Source: Pseudomonas monteilii (GTDB taxonomy: Bacteria; Pseudomonadota; Gammaproteobacteria; Pseudomonadales; Pseudomonadaceae). Taken from it: a stretch of 64,000 nt of DNA. The DNA lies in NCBI GenBank assembly GCA_001534745.1, contig CP013997.1:4092001-4156000 (forward strand). The letters run 5' to 3'. Positions 8,951 through 19,539 of the stretch are shown here, piece after piece. The position numbers and the translations under genes were made by a program. How positions within the stretch are numbered: the first letter of the stretch is position 1; each line of letters starts with the position of its first letter. Under the pieces are notes generated by a model, which searched no databases, was not told the origin of the DNA, and worked only from the letters and a program-made list of their open reading frames with translations.

Positions 8951-10663
8951 TCACGGCTTGCTGCCATACCAGCGTGGCGTATACACCCACACCCCACCCT
9001 CGGCGCGTGCGAAGGTGCAGGTCGTCGATGACCCCACCAGCACCATGGTGCGCATGTCCACCATGTCCGGCACCAGCTCGCCCAGGGTCACCACCCGCAA
9101 TGCCTGGGCCGGGCGGCCGACGTCGCGGCCGAGCACGACCGGCGTCGCCGGGTCGCGGTGACGGCGCACCACGTCCAGGGCCTTGCCCAACTGCCAGGGG
9201 CGGGCGCGGGAAATGGGGTTGTAGAACGCCAGGGCCAGGTCGGCCTGGGCCGCCAGGTCCAGCCGGGTCTCGATGATCGACCAGGGCTTGAGGTTGTCGG
9301 ACAGCGACATCACGCAGAAGTCATGCCCCAAGGGCGCGCCCGACAGGGCCGCGGTGGCCAGCGAGGCAGACACGCCCGGCAGCACCTCCAGCTCGACCCT
9401 GGCCCAGGCCGGATCGCTCGACGCGTGCAGGGCCTCCATCACCGCCGCCGCCATGGCGAACACCCCCGGATCGCCCGACGACACCACCACCACCGAACGG
9501 CCTTGGGCGGCCAGTTCGAAAGCGTGCCGCGCGCGCTGCATCTCTTCACGGTTGTCGGTGCAGTGCAGCACCTGGTCCGGACGGAACGGGCCGGCCATGC
9601 GCACGTAGGTCTCATAGCCCAGCACATCGTTGGCGCGGGCCAGCTCGGCCTTGACCGCGGGCACCATCAGGTCGGCGGCGCCCGGCCCGAGGCCGATGAC
9701 CGCCAGACGTCCGCGGGCACGCCCTACCGTCTCGGGCGCCACCGGCTGCGCGGCCACGGCCAGCGCGACACCGGCGACGTCGGTGGTGATGCGGCGTGCC
9801 TCCGGCAAAGCCTGGGCTAGCAAGACCTCGGCCGGGACATCACCGGACACGAAGCGCAGCGGCACACCCAAGGCGCGTGCAGCCTCGTGCAGGCTCGGCT
9901 CGGCCATGTGCTGCGCGCCAGCCACCAGGCAGGCCACGGCCGGCTCGGCCAAGGCGGCCTGGGACAGCGCCTGGCGAACCTCCGCGACCAGCGTCGGCCC
10001 AGGGCCTTCGAGGGCCACCACCACCTGACGCGCATGGATCAGCAATTCGTCGCGGTTCGCCGGGCGCGCCTCGCAGCCGACATACAGGGTGCGGCGTGCC
10101 TGCGCGTCGGTCGGCAGCCGTGCAGGCGCCAGCCAGGGAGCCTGCCCTTCGATGCGCAGTGATTCACCCCCGAGCAGGTCGGACACGAACCGCTTGCCCT
10201 GCTCGAGGTCCGCCAGCACATAGCCGCTCGGCGGATTGAGCAGGCAGGTGCCGAACCGCAGTTCGCCACTGGTGGTGATCGCCGCGGGCACCGCCAGCGC
10301 CGCGCCGATCTCGCGCGCCATGACGTTCACCCCGCCCAACCCGCCGAGCAGCGGCACCACTGCACTGCCGTCTTCGGCCACCGCCAGTACCGGCGGCTCG
10401 TGGTCCTTTTCACTCAACAGGCTGGCCAGCGCCCGGATGACGATCCCCGCCGCGCACAAGGCGATGATCGGCGTGTCCTGTCGATACAGGGCGCGCAGCG
10501 TGTCGCCGAAGGCCGTGTAACCGACATCGGCCTGCTCCACGCGCCCGACCAGGCCATGCACCTGGGACTGCGGGTACAGCGCCTGGATCTGCCGGGCGGC
10601 GGCCAGGCCACCTTGGCCGAGCACGACGATGGCCGGTGCCTTGCGCGTGGTTAGCCCTGCCAT
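8951..10663 (-). CDS. cobJ: CbiG/CobE-CobJ fusion: cobalt-precorrin 5A hydrolase-like domain plus precorrin-3B C17-methyltransferase
   Basis: The 570-residue protein joins two cobalamin activities. Residues 1-310 resemble CbiG, with a central [10 protein letters not shown] segment and a C-terminal CobE-like part ([15 protein letters not shown]). Residues from about 318 ([11 protein letters not shown]) to the end form a tetrapyrrole methylase of the CobJ type, which methylates C17 and contracts the ring. Its start lies 13 bases inside the end of cobI, so the two are probably translationally coupled. It is the last gene of the cobG-H-I-J operon. In the oxygen-dependent pathway only the methylase activity is strictly needed; the role of the CbiG part there is uncertain. 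Confidence 0.9.
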   Translation of the reverse strand: MAGLTTRKAPAIVVLGQGGLAAARQIQALYPQSQVHGLVGRVEQADVGYTAFGDTLRALYRQDTPIIALCAAGIVIRALASLLSEKDHEPPVLAVAEDGSAVVPLLGGLGGVNVMAREIGAALAVPAAITTSGELRFGTCLLNPPSGYVLADLEQGKRFVSDLLGGESLRIEGQAPWLAPARLPTDAQARRTLYVGCEARPANRDELLIHARQVVVALEGPGPTLVAEVRQALSQAALAEPAVACLVAGAQHMAEPSLHEAARALGVPLRFVSGDVPAEVLLAQALPEARRITTDVAGVALAVAAQPVAPETVGRARGRLAVIGLGPGAADLMVPAVKAELARANDVLGYETYVRMAGPFRPDQVLHCTDNREEMQRARHAFELAAQGRSVVVVSSGDPGVFAMAAAVMEALHASSDPAWARVELEVLPGVSASLATAALSGAPLGHDFCVMSLSDNLKPWSIIETRLDLAAQADLALAFYNPISRARPWQLGKALDVVRRHRDPATPVVLGRDVGRPAQALRVVTLGELVPDMVDMRTMVLVGSSTTCTFARAEGGVWVYTPRWYGSKP

Positions 10664-11382
10664 TTTTCCCCCGGCACGATGATCAGCGAGAAGTAAGGCG
10701 AAGACTGCGGATCGACCGCTTCGAGCGGCACGATCTTCTGGTTGCCCATGGTCGCGCGCTCGACGTACAGCGCACGCCCGTCCAGGCCCAGCTCCACCAG
10801 CACCTGGCGGACCTTGATGAAGTTGCGGCCCAGTTTCATGATCACCGCCGCATCGGCATCGGCCAAGCGGCGCTTGAGTTCGTCATGGGGCAGCACGCCC
10901 GAGAGCACCGACAGGCTCTGGTTGCGGTAGACCAGGGGCGCCCCGAGCACCGAGGCACCGCCGAGCATGGAGCACACGCCCGGGACCACCTCGGTCTCGT
11001 ACTGCTGCGCCAGCCGATCGTGCACGTACATGTACGAGCCGTAGAAGAAGGGGTCGCCCTCGCAGATCACCGCGACGTCGCGCCCGGCGTCCAGGTGCGC
11101 CGCGACCTGTCGACTGGCCTCGTCGTAGAAGTCGCTGATCACCTGCTCGTAGGACAGGGGCGCCGGCAGCGCCTCGGTGGTCACCGGGTACACCAGCGGC
11201 AGCAAGGTCTGCTCGGCCGTCAGGTGCGCCTCGATGATGCCGAAGGCATTGCCCCGCTTGCCCTTGGCGACGAAGTACGCCACCACCGCGACCTCGCGCA
11301 GCAGACGGTGCGCCTTGACCGTGATCAGTTCCGGATCGCCGGGCCCTACCCCCAGCCCGAACAGTCGTCCGCGTGCGCCCAT
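10651..11382 (-). CDS. cobI: Precorrin-2 C20-methyltransferase
   Basis: SAM-dependent methylation of precorrin-2 at C20 in corrin ring synthesis. The 243-residue protein starts [20 protein letters not shown] (glycine-rich motif of tetrapyrrole methylases) and contains [15 protein letters not shown] and VVPGVCSM, typical of CobI/CbiL. The ATG at 11382 shares one base with the cobH stop (TGATG), while its end overlaps cobJ by 13 bases. The open frame extends upstream but the extra part lies antiparallel to cobH coding sequence and has no homology. Confidence 0.93.
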   Translation of the reverse strand: MGARGRLFGLGVGPGDPELITVKAHRLLREVAVVAYFVAKGKRGNAFGIIEAHLTAEQTLLPLVYPVTTEALPAPLSYEQVISDFYDEASRQVAAHLDAGRDVAVICEGDPFFYGSYMYVHDRLAQQYETEVVPGVCSMLGGASVLGAPLVYRNQSLSVLSGVLPHDELKRRLADADAAVIMKLGRNFIKVRQVLVELGLDGRALYVERATMGNQKIVPLEAVDPQSSPYFSLIIVPGEKWQG

Positions 11383-12008
11383 CACTCCACCTCCGTGGCC
11401 AGGGCGTTGACCGCGGCGGCGGCCATGGCGCTGCCGCCCAGGCGCCCTTGCATGATCACGAACGGCACGCCGCGACTGTCGGCCGCCAGCATGGCCTTGG
11501 ACTCGGCCGCGCCGACGAAGCCGACCGGGAAGCCCAGGATCAGGGCCGGTTTCGGGGCGCCTGCATCGAGCATTTCCAGCAGGTAGAACAAGGCCGTCGG
11601 GGCATTGCCGATCACCACCACGCTGCCTTCCAGATGAGGACGCCACAATTCCAGGGCCACCGCTGAGCGAGTGTTGCCGACATCCTTGGCCAGGCCGGGC
11701 ACGCTGGGGTCGCGCAGGGTGCAGATCACCGGGTTGTTGGCCGGCAGGCGGGCGCGGGTGACCCCTTCGGCCACCATGTGCGCGTCGCAGAGGATCGGCG
11801 CGCCCTTGGCCAGGGCGTCACGCCCAGCCTGGCCCGCGCCTGGCGAGAATTGCAGCCCGTCGATGGCGTCGACCATGCCGCAGGCGTGGATCACCCGGAC
11901 CGCAAGTTTTTCCAGGTCGGCCGGAATACGGTCCAGGCGCGCCTCCTCGCGGATGATGCGGAAGGAATTGCGATAGATCTCCTGACCGTCGCGAATGTAG
12001 TCAATCAT
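11382..12008 (-). CDS. cobH: Precorrin-8X methylmutase
   Basis: Moves the methyl group from C11 to C12, giving hydrogenobyrinate. The 208-residue protein shows the CobH/CbiC features: [23 protein letters not shown] at the start, RVIHACG (expected catalytic His) near residue 41, and [11 protein letters not shown]. It overlaps cobG by 8 bases and cobI by one, so all four genes of this strand form one tightly packed operon. Confidence 0.94.
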   Translation of the reverse strand: MIDYIRDGQEIYRNSFRIIREEARLDRIPADLEKLAVRVIHACGMVDAIDGLQFSPGAGQAGRDALAKGAPILCDAHMVAEGVTRARLPANNPVICTLRDPSVPGLAKDVGNTRSAVALELWRPHLEGSVVVIGNAPTALFYLLEMLDAGAPKPALILGFPVGFVGAAESKAMLAADSRGVPFVIMQGRLGGSAMAAAAVNALATEVE

Positions 12009-13338
12009 CGGGGTGCTCCGTCGGCAGGTCGAGCATGGCGCCTGCTTCGTTCAAGGTGAGGTCGCGTGCGCGCAGGGCACCGAAGCCCGGCAGGCGCGCA
12101 TCGCGCAGATACAGGTCATAGCGGCCCGGGGCGCGGGCCAGCAAGGTGGCGGGGGCGACATGGGCCGCGGCGCACGAGCGGGCGCAGCCGCTGAGGTGCA
12201 CGCGGCCCGGCGCGCCCGGGGGCAACAGGTCGGCTAGAATCGTGGCATCGCCCTTGGTGTCGGCCAGCCCTTTGGCGCAGCCCACCGAGCCGGTGCAGGC
12301 GATCAGTTGCGCCAGAGGCTGGTCCGGCCCGGTCAACAGACCGAGCTGGCGCGCCTGCGCCTGCGCATCGATCAGCGACGCGGCCTTGGCATTGGCATTG
12401 GGCACGACCAGGCTTTGCCAAGGGGTCACCCGCAGACTGCCATCGCCATGGACGCGCGCCAGCTGCGCCGCGCCGCGCAGCATGGCCGGGGTCAACCGCC
12501 CCAGCGGCGGCGCAAGGCCCAGGGCCTGACCATGGCGCTGGGGCAGTACCCCGAGCCAGCACGCGGCCTGGGCCGGCCGGCGCCACGCACGGACGGGTTC
12601 GTCGCAGCGTATGGGCAACCCGAGCCCTGCAAGAAAGTGCGCGGCAGGACACGTCTCGAGCAACTGGCGCATGCGCGTCTGCTCCAGGCTGGCCAGGTCA
12701 AGGAACCGCGCCAGTACCGCCCTCACCAGGTTCAGGCCTTCGTTCAACGGCACCGCGCCCAGTGGCGCATCGGTCGCCGGGCAGCCCGCCAGGCCGAAGG
12801 CCAGCCAGGGCTGCCCGTCGAGTTCGAGGCCCGACAGCCAAAGGTCATGGGGGTGGGCGAGCATCGCCAGGGTTTCACCCGCGTCCAGCTGCACGGCGAA
12901 CTTGGCCGACAGCTGGTGGAAACGCGGCGTGCCTTCCAGCAAGGCAAGAATCTGTTCAGCCAGGGGTCGCGCATCGAACAGCGCGGCCGGGTCCAGCCCT
13001 GCCAGCGGGCTGAGCATGAGGTTGCGCACATCGTCGCTGCCCGCCTCGCGCGGGCCCAGGCCGGCGGCCAGCAAGGGCTCGATCAAGCCCTGGTGGTCGG
13101 TACCGACCCCGCGAATCTGCAGGTTGCCGCGGTTGGTCGCCTCGATCACGCCCCCGGCGAACCGCTGGGCCGCCTCGGCCACGGCATCGGCCTGCGCGGC
13201 CGACAGCACGCCGCCGGGCAACTTGATGCGGCAGATGCCGCCGTCACGCGCGCCGACGATACGCCACAACCCCGGACAGGCCGAGGGGCGGGGTGAGACG
13301 ACGGGAGGCAGGACCGGCTTCAAGAGGGCATCCGACAA
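12001..13338 (-). CDS. cobG: Precorrin-3B synthase (oxygen-dependent ring oxidation)
   Basis: Siroheme and 4Fe-4S monooxygenase that uses O2 to hydroxylate C20 of precorrin-3A, the marker of the aerobic cobalamin route. The 445-residue protein belongs to the nitrite/sulfite reductase family. Half-domain repeats are visible, and the cluster-binding cysteines are Cys348 and Cys354 ([11 protein letters not shown]) and Cys385 and Cys389 ([13 protein letters not shown]). It is the first gene of the minus-strand cob operon, divergent from cobL with a 128-base spacer that holds both promoters. I see no cobalamin riboswitch there. Confidence 0.92.
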   Translation of the reverse strand: MSDALLKPVLPPVVSPRPSACPGLWRIVGARDGGICRIKLPGGVLSAAQADAVAEAAQRFAGGVIEATNRGNLQIRGVGTDHQGLIEPLLAAGLGPREAGSDDVRNLMLSPLAGLDPAALFDARPLAEQILALLEGTPRFHQLSAKFAVQLDAGETLAMLAHPHDLWLSGLELDGQPWLAFGLAGCPATDAPLGAVPLNEGLNLVRAVLARFLDLASLEQTRMRQLLETCPAAHFLAGLGLPIRCDEPVRAWRRPAQAACWLGVLPQRHGQALGLAPPLGRLTPAMLRGAAQLARVHGDGSLRVTPWQSLVVPNANAKAASLIDAQAQARQLGLLTGPDQPLAQLIACTGSVGCAKGLADTKGDATILADLLPPGAPGRVHLSGCARSCAAAHVAPATLLARAPGRYDLYLRDARLPGFGALRARDLTLNEAGAMLDLPTEHPDD

Positions 13339-13466
13339 TCGTGAAAGTGCGCTGGTGGGTAGAAAGGCGCGGTATTATGCCTGCTTTGTCCATCGGCATG
13401 AAAAGCCAGTGGTCGAAGAGGCGAATGAATCGGGGCACGCGCCCTTCTGATGGACGAGGTAATGCA
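13339..13466. promoter_or_regulatory. Divergent cobG/cobL promoter region
   Basis: The 128-base gap between two outward-facing cob operons must carry both promoters. TATTAT at 13373-13378 is the most AT-rich hexamer and a candidate -10, without a clear -35. The gap is shorter than a full cobalamin riboswitch (about 200 nt) and I could not find a B12 box. Confidence 0.4.
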
Positions 13467-14678
13467 ATGACGCCCTGGCTGACGGTGGTGGGGATCGGAG
13501 AAGACGGCTTCAGTGGCCTGGGCAAACAGGCACGGCGTGCGCTGCTGGCGGCCTCGCGCATCGTGGGTGGCGCGCGCCAGCTGGCCTTGCTGCCGCGCTG
13601 CGTGATCGGCGAACGACTGGAATGGCCGCGTCCGTTTTCCCTGGCCCCGGTCCTGGCCTGCCGCGGTGAACCGGTCTGCGTGCTGGCCAGCGGCGACCCG
13701 ATGTTCTACGGCGTCGGCGCCAGCCTGGCGCGCGAGGTCCAGGCCAGCGAGATGCAGGTCATCGCCATGCCGTCCTCATGCAGCCTGGCGGCAGCGCGAT
13801 TGGGCTGGCCCTTGCAGGAGGTGCAGGTGCTGTCACTGGTCGCCCGGCCTCTGGCGGCGCTCAACGCCCAGTTGTACAGCGGCGTACGCCTGCTGGTGCT
13901 GAGCAACGATGGTCAGACGCCCGCGCAGGTTGCGGCTCTGCTGCGCGAACGCGGTTTCGGCCCGAGCCGCGTGCAAGTGTTCGAGCACCTGGGCGGCGCC
14001 GAGGAGCGGCACCTGAGCGACACTGCCGCGGCGTGGCCTCATGCACAGGTTGCGGCGCTCAACGTGATGGCCATCGAATGCCTGGCCGATCCCTCGGCGC
14101 TCCCGTTGTCACCCGTGGTGGGCCTGCCGGACAGCGCCTTTCGTCATGACGGCCAGTTGACCAAGCGCGACGTGCGGGCCGTTACCCTGGCCCGTCTGGC
14201 ACCGCGCCCTGGCGAACTGCTCTGGGACGTAGGCGCCGGCTGCGGCTCGATCGGTATCGAGTGGATGCGTGCCCACCCCAGCTGCCGGGCCATCGCCGTC
14301 GAAGCCGACGAGGGTCGTCAAGCGCACATCGAGCACAACCGCGATGCCTTGGGCGTCCCCGGGCTGCGTCTGGTCAGGGGCCAGGCACCCGGTGCTCTGG
14401 AGGGCCTGCCACGTCCGGACGCCGTGTTCATCGGCGGCGGCGTGACGGTCGACGGCCTGCTGGCGCAGTGCTGGGCACAGTTGAAGCCCGGTGGGCGCCT
14501 GATCGCCAATGCCGTCACCCTGCAGAGCGAGCTGACCCTGGCGCAATGGCGCGCCATTCATGGCGGCGAACTGACCCGCCTGCACGTGGCCCATGCCCAG
14601 CCGCTGGGCAGCTTCGACACCTGGCGCCAGGCGTTGCCGATCACCCTGCTCGACCTGGTCAAGCCTCTCGATGCGTGA
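13467..14678 (+). CDS. cobL: Precorrin-6Y C5,15-methyltransferase (decarboxylating)
   Basis: Adds methyl groups at C5 and C15 and removes the C12 acetate carboxyl. The 403-residue protein has the two expected halves: an N-terminal CbiE-type tetrapyrrole methylase ([12 protein letters not shown] at 6-17, [11 protein letters not shown]) and a C-terminal CbiT-type Rossmann methyltransferase with the SAM motif [14 protein letters not shown] from residue 253. I start at the ATG at 13467 ([14 protein letters not shown]); the upstream extension has no homology. It overlaps cbiD by 8 bases. Confidence 0.93.
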   Translation: MTPWLTVVGIGEDGFSGLGKQARRALLAASRIVGGARQLALLPRCVIGERLEWPRPFSLAPVLACRGEPVCVLASGDPMFYGVGASLAREVQASEMQVIAMPSSCSLAAARLGWPLQEVQVLSLVARPLAALNAQLYSGVRLLVLSNDGQTPAQVAALLRERGFGPSRVQVFEHLGGAEERHLSDTAAAWPHAQVAALNVMAIECLADPSALPLSPVVGLPDSAFRHDGQLTKRDVRAVTLARLAPRPGELLWDVGAGCGSIGIEWMRAHPSCRAIAVEADEGRQAHIEHNRDALGVPGLRLVRGQAPGALEGLPRPDAVFIGGGVTVDGLLAQCWAQLKPGGRLIANAVTLQSELTLAQWRAIHGGELTRLHVAHAQPLGSFDTWRQALPITLLDLVKPLDA

Positions 14679-15765
14679 AGAGACCCGCGAACAGGCCGCG
14701 CCGCTGCGCAGCGGCCTGACCACCGGCAGTTGCGCCACGGCCACTGCCCTGGCGGCGGCGCGCCTGCTGCTGACGGGTGAATGTGACGACGCGGTGCGCA
14801 TCACCTTGCCCAAGGGTCGCGAGGTGCAGATGCGCCTGGAATTCTGCCGTCTCACGCCATTGGGCGCCGAAGCCGGTACCCTCAAGGATGCCGGGGACGA
14901 CCCGGACGTCACCCATGGCGCGCTGCTGTACAGCGAGGTGCGGCTGAGCGCCGAGCCGGGGGTGCGCTTCTTCGCAGGGGTCGGGGTCGGCACGGTCACT
15001 CGCCCCGGCCTGGTGCTGGCGGTGGGCGAACCGGCGATCAACCCGGTACCGCGGCGCATGATCGGCGAGCACCTGCAGCGCCTGGCCGAGGCCTGCGGCC
15101 ATGCCGGCGGCTTCGAGGTCATCGTCAACGTGCGAGACGGCGACGTCCTGGCGCTCAAGACCATGAACCCGCGCCTGGGGATCCTGGGCGGGCTGTCGAT
15201 CCTCGGCACCAGCGGCGTCGTCCGGCCGTTCTCCTGCGCGGCCTACATCGCCTCGATCCACCAGGGCATCGACGTCGCCCACACCAATGGCTACACCCAC
15301 CTGGCCGCCTGCACCGGCAACGCCAGCGAAGACACCATGCGCCGGGTCTACGGCCTGCCCGAGATCGCCCTGATCGAAATGGGCGACTTCGTCGGCGCGG
15401 TGCTCAAGCACGTGCGCAAGGTCCCCGTGGCACGCCTGAGCCTGTGCGGCGGCTTCGGCAAGATCAGCAAGCTCGCCGCCGGCCACATGGACCTGCACAG
15501 CCGTCATTCGAGCATCGACCTGCCGCAACTGGCCGGGTGGGCGGCGCAGCTGGGCGCCGATGCCACACTGCAGGCCGAGATCGTCGGCGCCAACACCAGC
15601 CAGCAGGCCTTGGCGCTGGCGCGGGCGGCAGGCATCGAACTGGGCGATGCGGTCTGCGCTCACGCGCTGGCCTTCGCGCGTAGCGTGGTGCCGCCCAGTG
15701 TGCAGGTGGAGGTGTTCGCCATCGACCGTCAAGGTGGCCTGGTCGGCCAGGCGGGGGTGGCATGA
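14671..15765 (+). CDS. cbiD: Cobalt-precorrin-5B C1-methyltransferase
   Basis: Methylates C1 of the corrin ring. The 364-residue protein has [13 protein letters not shown] near the start, [12 protein letters not shown], and [10 protein letters not shown], all typical of CbiD. It is first described from the anaerobic pathway, yet here it sits with the oxygen-dependent CobG. Pseudomonas lacks CobF, and CbiD is thought to take its place. The start overlaps cobL by 8 bases, and its stop overlaps the cobK start (ATGA). Confidence 0.93.
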   Translation: MREETREQAAPLRSGLTTGSCATATALAAARLLLTGECDDAVRITLPKGREVQMRLEFCRLTPLGAEAGTLKDAGDDPDVTHGALLYSEVRLSAEPGVRFFAGVGVGTVTRPGLVLAVGEPAINPVPRRMIGEHLQRLAEACGHAGGFEVIVNVRDGDVLALKTMNPRLGILGGLSILGTSGVVRPFSCAAYIASIHQGIDVAHTNGYTHLAACTGNASEDTMRRVYGLPEIALIEMGDFVGAVLKHVRKVPVARLSLCGGFGKISKLAAGHMDLHSRHSSIDLPQLAGWAAQLGADATLQAEIVGANTSQQALALARAAGIELGDAVCAHALAFARSVVPPSVQVEVFAIDRQGGLVGQAGVA

Positions 15766-16484
15766 CGCCGCGCCTGCTGCTGCTCGGTGGCGTCACCGAG
15801 GCCCTGGCCCTGGCCCGCCGCCTGGGACCCGAGCACATTTACAGCCTGGCCGGGGTCGGCCGGGTGCCGGAGGACCTGCCGTGCCAGGTACGTGTGGGCG
15901 GCTATGGCGGCGCCGAGGGGCTGGCCGCCTACCTGCGCGAGGCGCGTATCGACCTGCTGATCGACGCCACGCACCCCTACGCCGCGCAGATCAGTGGCAA
16001 CGCGGCACGCGCGGCGGCGGCCGTCGGTATCCCGTGCTGGGCGCTGCGTCGCCCGGCCTGGCAGGCAGGGCCCGAGGACGATTGGCGCGAGGTGGCCGAC
16101 TGGCCGGCGCTGATCGACGCGCTGACGCCGTTCCGGCGACCGCTGTTCACCTTGGGGCGGGAGCCGTTGCGCCACCTGGACGAGATTCCGACGCACCAGT
16201 TCTGGACCCTGCGCGCGCTGGAGGCCTGCCCCGGCAATGCACGCTGCGAAGTGATCGGTGCCCGTGGGCCGTTTTACCTGGAAGACGAGCGCGCCTTGTT
16301 CGCGCGGGGGCAGTTCGACGTGCTGGTCAGCAAGAACAGCGGCAGCGGTGCCACCGAGCCCAAGCTCGAGGTGGCACGCGAGCGCGGGGTGCCGGTGCTG
16401 GTACTGGCCCGGCCCTGCCTGCCGGCGGTGGACCGGGCGTTCTTCGACGTCGAGACGTTGGCCGAGGCGCTGGGCATCGCCTAG
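15762..16484 (+). CDS. cobK: Precorrin-6A reductase
   Basis: NADPH-dependent reduction of precorrin-6A. The 240-residue protein opens with [18 protein letters not shown], a nucleotide-binding fold, and contains [15 protein letters not shown], the CobK/CbiJ signature, and [17 protein letters not shown] near the C-terminus. Translation is coupled to cbiD by a 4-base overlap. It is the last gene of the plus-strand cob operon; repeats follow directly. Confidence 0.93.
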   Translation: MTPRLLLLGGVTEALALARRLGPEHIYSLAGVGRVPEDLPCQVRVGGYGGAEGLAAYLREARIDLLIDATHPYAAQISGNAARAAAAVGIPCWALRRPAWQAGPEDDWREVADWPALIDALTPFRRPLFTLGREPLRHLDEIPTHQFWTLRALEACPGNARCEVIGARGPFYLEDERALFARGQFDVLVSKNSGSGATEPKLEVARERGVPVLVLARPCLPAVDRAFFDVETLAEALGIA

Positions 16485-17161
16485 GGCGGCGCCTGGGCGG
16501 ACGTCATCGCGGGCAAGCCCGCTCCCACAGGCGGCTTTGCCAGCGTGCGATTGCTTGCTTGAAATGGGCACCTGTGGGAGCTGGCTTGCCAGCGATAGGG
16601 CCTGTTCACCCACCTCAGAGCTGCCAGGCCAGCGCTCGACCTCTCACAGGCGGCTTTGCCATCGTGCGATTGCCTGCTTGAAATGGGCACCTGTGGGAGT
16701 CCGCCCGCCGCCTTGGCGCCGCGCTGTCGCGCAGAGAACATGACGATAGCTCAGGATCCGAAGCTTCATTGCTAATCGATTTTAGGGCCGCTTTGCGGCC
16801 CATCGCGGCCGGTCCGGCGCCCCAGCAGGGGCCGCTCCTACACCCGTAGCCCCACCGCAGGGTTGCAGGCTATCGCGGTCACCTGTGGGAGCGGCCCCAG
16901 TGCCGCGATTGGGCCCGCAGGGCCCATACACCAGCCCATGTGGTCGGACATGTATCGAGCATTAAAGAGGCAGTTGCTCCCATATCTATAGGCTCATCGG
17001 TATGCTCGCAGACGGCCCCCAGACTGTCCGCCTGCTGGCGCCTGCGTCGACGACCGGGCTCAAAGCAGGGAAATCTCCTACCCGGTTTTCGTCCCCTTCT
17101 CGTGGCCGGCTTTCCACCCTGTGCCGTACACTTCGCCCCCTCTCTTCAAGGAACCCACCCC
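16485..17161. repeat. Gene-free repeat-rich region after cobK
   Basis: 677 bases with no convincing gene. REP-like palindromes occur at about 16508-16530 and 16570-16602. A 119-base spaced duplication places nearly the same segment (ACAGGCGGCTTTGCC...GGGCACCTGTGGGAG) at 16527 and 16646. Module R1 occupies about 16691-16920, including the perfect hairpin GGGCCGCTTTGCGGCCC (16785-16801). It is followed directly by module R2 (16922-16982). The final 180 bases up to the NfeD gene show no repeat and must contain its promoter. Confidence 0.75.
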
Positions 17162-17596
17162 ATGGACATGCACTGGTGGATCTGGCTGGTCTTCGGCATC
17201 GCGCTGATCCTGCTGGAGCTGGCCCTCCCGACCTTCTTCATCCTCTGGTTCGGCATCGGCGCCGTGCTGGTCGCCCTGATCGCGCTGGCCATGCCGACGC
17301 TGCAGCTGCCGGTGCAGATCCTGCTGTGGGTGCTGTTCTCGAGCCTTACCACCGCGCTGTGGTTCTGGCTGTTCCGCAAGGCCCCGGACACGCGCTGGAC
17401 CGCCGACAGCGTGCTGGGCGAGGTGGGGTTGCTGACCGCTCCCGTCTCCCAGTTCCAGAAGGGCCGGGTCCGTTTCCAGAAGCCGATCCTTGGCAACGAG
17501 GAATGGGTCTGCGTGGCCGACACCGACCTGTCCGCGGGCGAGCGCGTGCGCCTGACCGCCATCGAAGGCAACACCGCCCGCATCACGCGGGCCTGA
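17162..17596 (+). CDS. NfeD-family membrane protein
   Basis: 144 residues: two or three hydrophobic segments (about 4-25, 30-50 and 55-75) and a C-terminal OB-fold-like domain beginning about VLGEVGLLTAPV and ending GNTARITRA. NfeD proteins partner with SPFH/stomatin proteins in membrane microdomains, and the SPFH gene follows 25 bases later. The start at 17162 has AAGGA 9 bases upstream. The frame is open further upstream through non-conserved sequence. Exact function is not known; roles in membrane-protein quality control have been proposed for the pair. Confidence 0.85.
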   Translation: MDMHWWIWLVFGIALILLELALPTFFILWFGIGAVLVALIALAMPTLQLPVQILLWVLFSSLTTALWFWLFRKAPDTRWTADSVLGEVGLLTAPVSQFQKGRVRFQKPILGNEEWVCVADTDLSAGERVRLTAIEGNTARITRA

Positions 17597-17621
17597 CCCT
17601 CGCTACAAGGAGTTCGCCCCC

Positions 17622-18479
17622 ATGACCAGTCTCATCGTCGTCTGCACCGTCGCCCTCTTCGTGCTCGTGTCCGTGTTCAAGGGGGTGCGCATCGTGCCCC
17701 AGGGCGAGGAATGGATCGTCGAGCGCCTCGGCCGTTACCACAGCACCCTCAAGCCCGGCCTGAACATCGTCATCCCGTACATGGACGTGGTCGCCTATCG
17801 GCTGCCGACCAAGGACATCATCCTCGACGTCGAGCAGCAGGAAATCATCACCCGCGACAACGCGGTCATCGTCGCCAACGCCCTGTGCTTCGCCAAGGTG
17901 GTCGATCCGCAGAAAGCCTCCTACGGCGTGCAGGACTTCGCCTTCGCCGTGACCAGCCTGACCATGACCTCGCTGCGTGCCATCGTCGGCGCCATGGACC
18001 TCGACGAAGCACTGTCGAGCCGCGAGCAGATCAAGGCACGCCTGCGCGACGCCATGTCCGAGCAGACCGAGGACTGGGGCGTCACGGTCCGTTCGGTGGA
18101 GATCCAGGACATCAAGCCTTCGCCGAACATGCAGATCGCCATGGAGCGCCAGGCCGCTGCCGAGCGTGAGCGAAAGGCCGACGTCACCCGCGCCGAAGGC
18201 GCCAAGCAGGCGGCCATCCTCGAGGCCGAGGCGCGGTTGCAGGCGGCGCGGCTGGACGCCGAAGCGCAGATCAACCTCGCCGAGGCCTCGGCGCGGGCCA
18301 TCACACTGGTGCGCGAAGCGGTCGGCAGCGAGACCACGCCGGCCATGTACCTGCTGGGCGAGCGCTACATCGGCGCCATGGAGCACCTGGCCGGCAGCGA
18401 CAATGCCAAGGTCGTGGTGCTGCCGGCGGACCTGCAGGAAACCGTTCGCGGCCTGCTGGGCCGTGGCAAGACGGCGTAA
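17622..18479 (+). CDS. SPFH/Band 7 (slipin, stomatin-like) protein
   Basis: 285 residues. One N-terminal membrane anchor (2-20) leads into the SPFH domain (GVRIVPQGEEWIVERLGRY, then PGLNIVIPYMD and VDPQKASYGV), and a charged coiled coil follows (ERERKADVTRAEGAKQAAIL, about 180-235). It is QmcA-like. The order NfeD-SPFH with a short gap is the usual operon. AAGGAG lies 10 bases before the ATG. It probably forms an oligomeric membrane scaffold. A strong GC hairpin terminator follows. Confidence 0.9.
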   Translation: MTSLIVVCTVALFVLVSVFKGVRIVPQGEEWIVERLGRYHSTLKPGLNIVIPYMDVVAYRLPTKDIILDVEQQEIITRDNAVIVANALCFAKVVDPQKASYGVQDFAFAVTSLTMTSLRAIVGAMDLDEALSSREQIKARLRDAMSEQTEDWGVTVRSVEIQDIKPSPNMQIAMERQAAAERERKADVTRAEGAKQAAILEAEARLQAARLDAEAQINLAEASARAITLVREAVGSETTPAMYLLGERYIGAMEHLAGSDNAKVVVLPADLQETVRGLLGRGKTA

Positions 18480-18501
18480 GGCACACGTCCCTTTCATACG
18501 A

Positions 18502-18538
18502 CCGGGGTGCGGCACGTCACCGCACCCCGGACTCTTTT
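18502..18538 (+). terminator. Rho-independent terminator of the NfeD-SPFH operon
   Basis: Perfect 11-base arms CCGGGGTGCGG (18502-18512) and CCGCACCCCGG (18520-18530), then ACTCTTTT. Transcription of the copper cluster must start after it. Confidence 0.85.
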
Positions 18539-18588
18539 GCGTATACTCGGCGTTACAATCCCACCCTGATTCCTGACCGGATCTCTCC

Positions 18589-18990
18589 ATGCCCCCACGT
18601 CGGCACATCGCCTGGATAGCCTGCTTCGCGGTGCTGTTCAACCTGCTGGCCATGCCGCTGTCCTCCGCCGCGTCCCGACACGCGGCGCAGCAGCTGGTGT
18701 GGGGGGCGTTCTGTTCGAGCCTGTCGGGCGCGGCCAAGGCCAACCGCCAGACCCTGGCCATGCTCGACAAGGCCGTGCTCGACCTGACACCGCACGACCT
18801 GGGCAAGGTCGAGCTGCACCACAGTTGCTGCCTGGGCGGGGCGCCGCTGCTGAGCCTGCCCAGTCATGCCCCGCAACTGCGCCATCCACCGCTGCGCTGG
18901 CTGGCCTATGCCACACCGTCGCTCGGCGAGCGCCCCACGCCTCGCCAGCTATGGCCGGCGCTCAACCCACGTGCCTCTCCCATGGCGTGA
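18589..18990 (+). CDS. DUF2946-like small exported or membrane protein, first of the copper cluster
   Basis: 133 residues with an N-terminal hydrophobic segment that looks like a signal sequence (8-28, ending SSAAS) and cysteines in GAFCSS and HHSCCLGG. The pattern resembles DUF2946, a family often next to copper-related TonB receptors in Pseudomonas. The remainder is proline-rich and poorly conserved. It is followed after 47 bases by the PCuAC-type chaperone gene. The biochemical role is unknown; the adjacent His-Cys-Cys motif would be consistent with metal binding, which is inference. Confidence 0.6.
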   Translation: MPPRRHIAWIACFAVLFNLLAMPLSSAASRHAAQQLVWGAFCSSLSGAAKANRQTLAMLDKAVLDLTPHDLGKVELHHSCCLGGAPLLSLPSHAPQLRHPPLRWLAYATPSLGERPTPRQLWPALNPRASPMA

Positions 18991-19037
18991 GCCTGCTGTG
19001 ACACCCGTCCTGCACCTCACTCACTGGAGAACCTTTC

Positions 19038-19520
19038 ATGCTCAAGCACGCCCTGTTCCTGGCCGCCCTGCTGCTGCCCGGTGCCTTCGCCAACGCCCAC
19101 GAATACACCCAGGGCGACCTGCACATCGCCCACCCCTGGTCGATGCAACTGCCGCCCAATGCGCCCAGCGTGGCGGCCTACTTCGTCGTGCACAACAACG
19201 CCACGACGGACGACCGCCTGCTGGGCGTGGACAGCCCGATCACCGACGACGCGCAGCTGCATGCGCATGTCCAGACCGACGATGGCCTGATGCGCATGCA
19301 ACCGGTGCCGAGCGTCGTGGTGCCAGCCGGCAAGGACCTGACCTTCGCGCCGGGTGCCTACCACGTCATGCTCATGCAGCCGAAGGATCGTGCCCTGCTG
19401 AGCGACGGCCAGCGCTTCCCGCTGACCCTGCACTTCGAAAAGGCCGGTGACGTCACCGTCCAGGTGCTGGTGCAACGCGAGCCGCCCAAGGCCGCCACTG
19501 GACAGCCGCACGCCCACTGA
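19038..19520 (+). CDS. PCuAC-type periplasmic copper chaperone (DUF461)
   Basis: 160 residues with a signal peptide (1-21, ending ANA) and a cupredoxin-like domain of the PCuAC family. Such proteins bind Cu(I) through a His/Met set and deliver it to cytochrome oxidase. Visible ligand candidates are His75/His77, Met86 and Met88 (LHAHVQTDDGLMRMQP) and the YHVMLM segment, which correspond to the family H..M..HxM pattern. The C-terminus is His-rich (QPHAH). It sits between two DUF2946 genes just upstream of the copper receptor OprC, which supports a copper role. Confidence 0.85.
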   Translation: MLKHALFLAALLLPGAFANAHEYTQGDLHIAHPWSMQLPPNAPSVAAYFVVHNNATTDDRLLGVDSPITDDAQLHAHVQTDDGLMRMQPVPSVVVPAGKDLTFAPGAYHVMLMQPKDRALLSDGQRFPLTLHFEKAGDVTVQVLVQREPPKAATGQPHAH

Positions 19521-19539
19521 CCGCGCCTGACCCTTCGTG

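Noticed and set aside
13339-13466. Cobalamin riboswitch upstream of the cob operons
   Set aside because: I looked on both strands for the B12 box and the conserved core; neither is present and the gap is too short.
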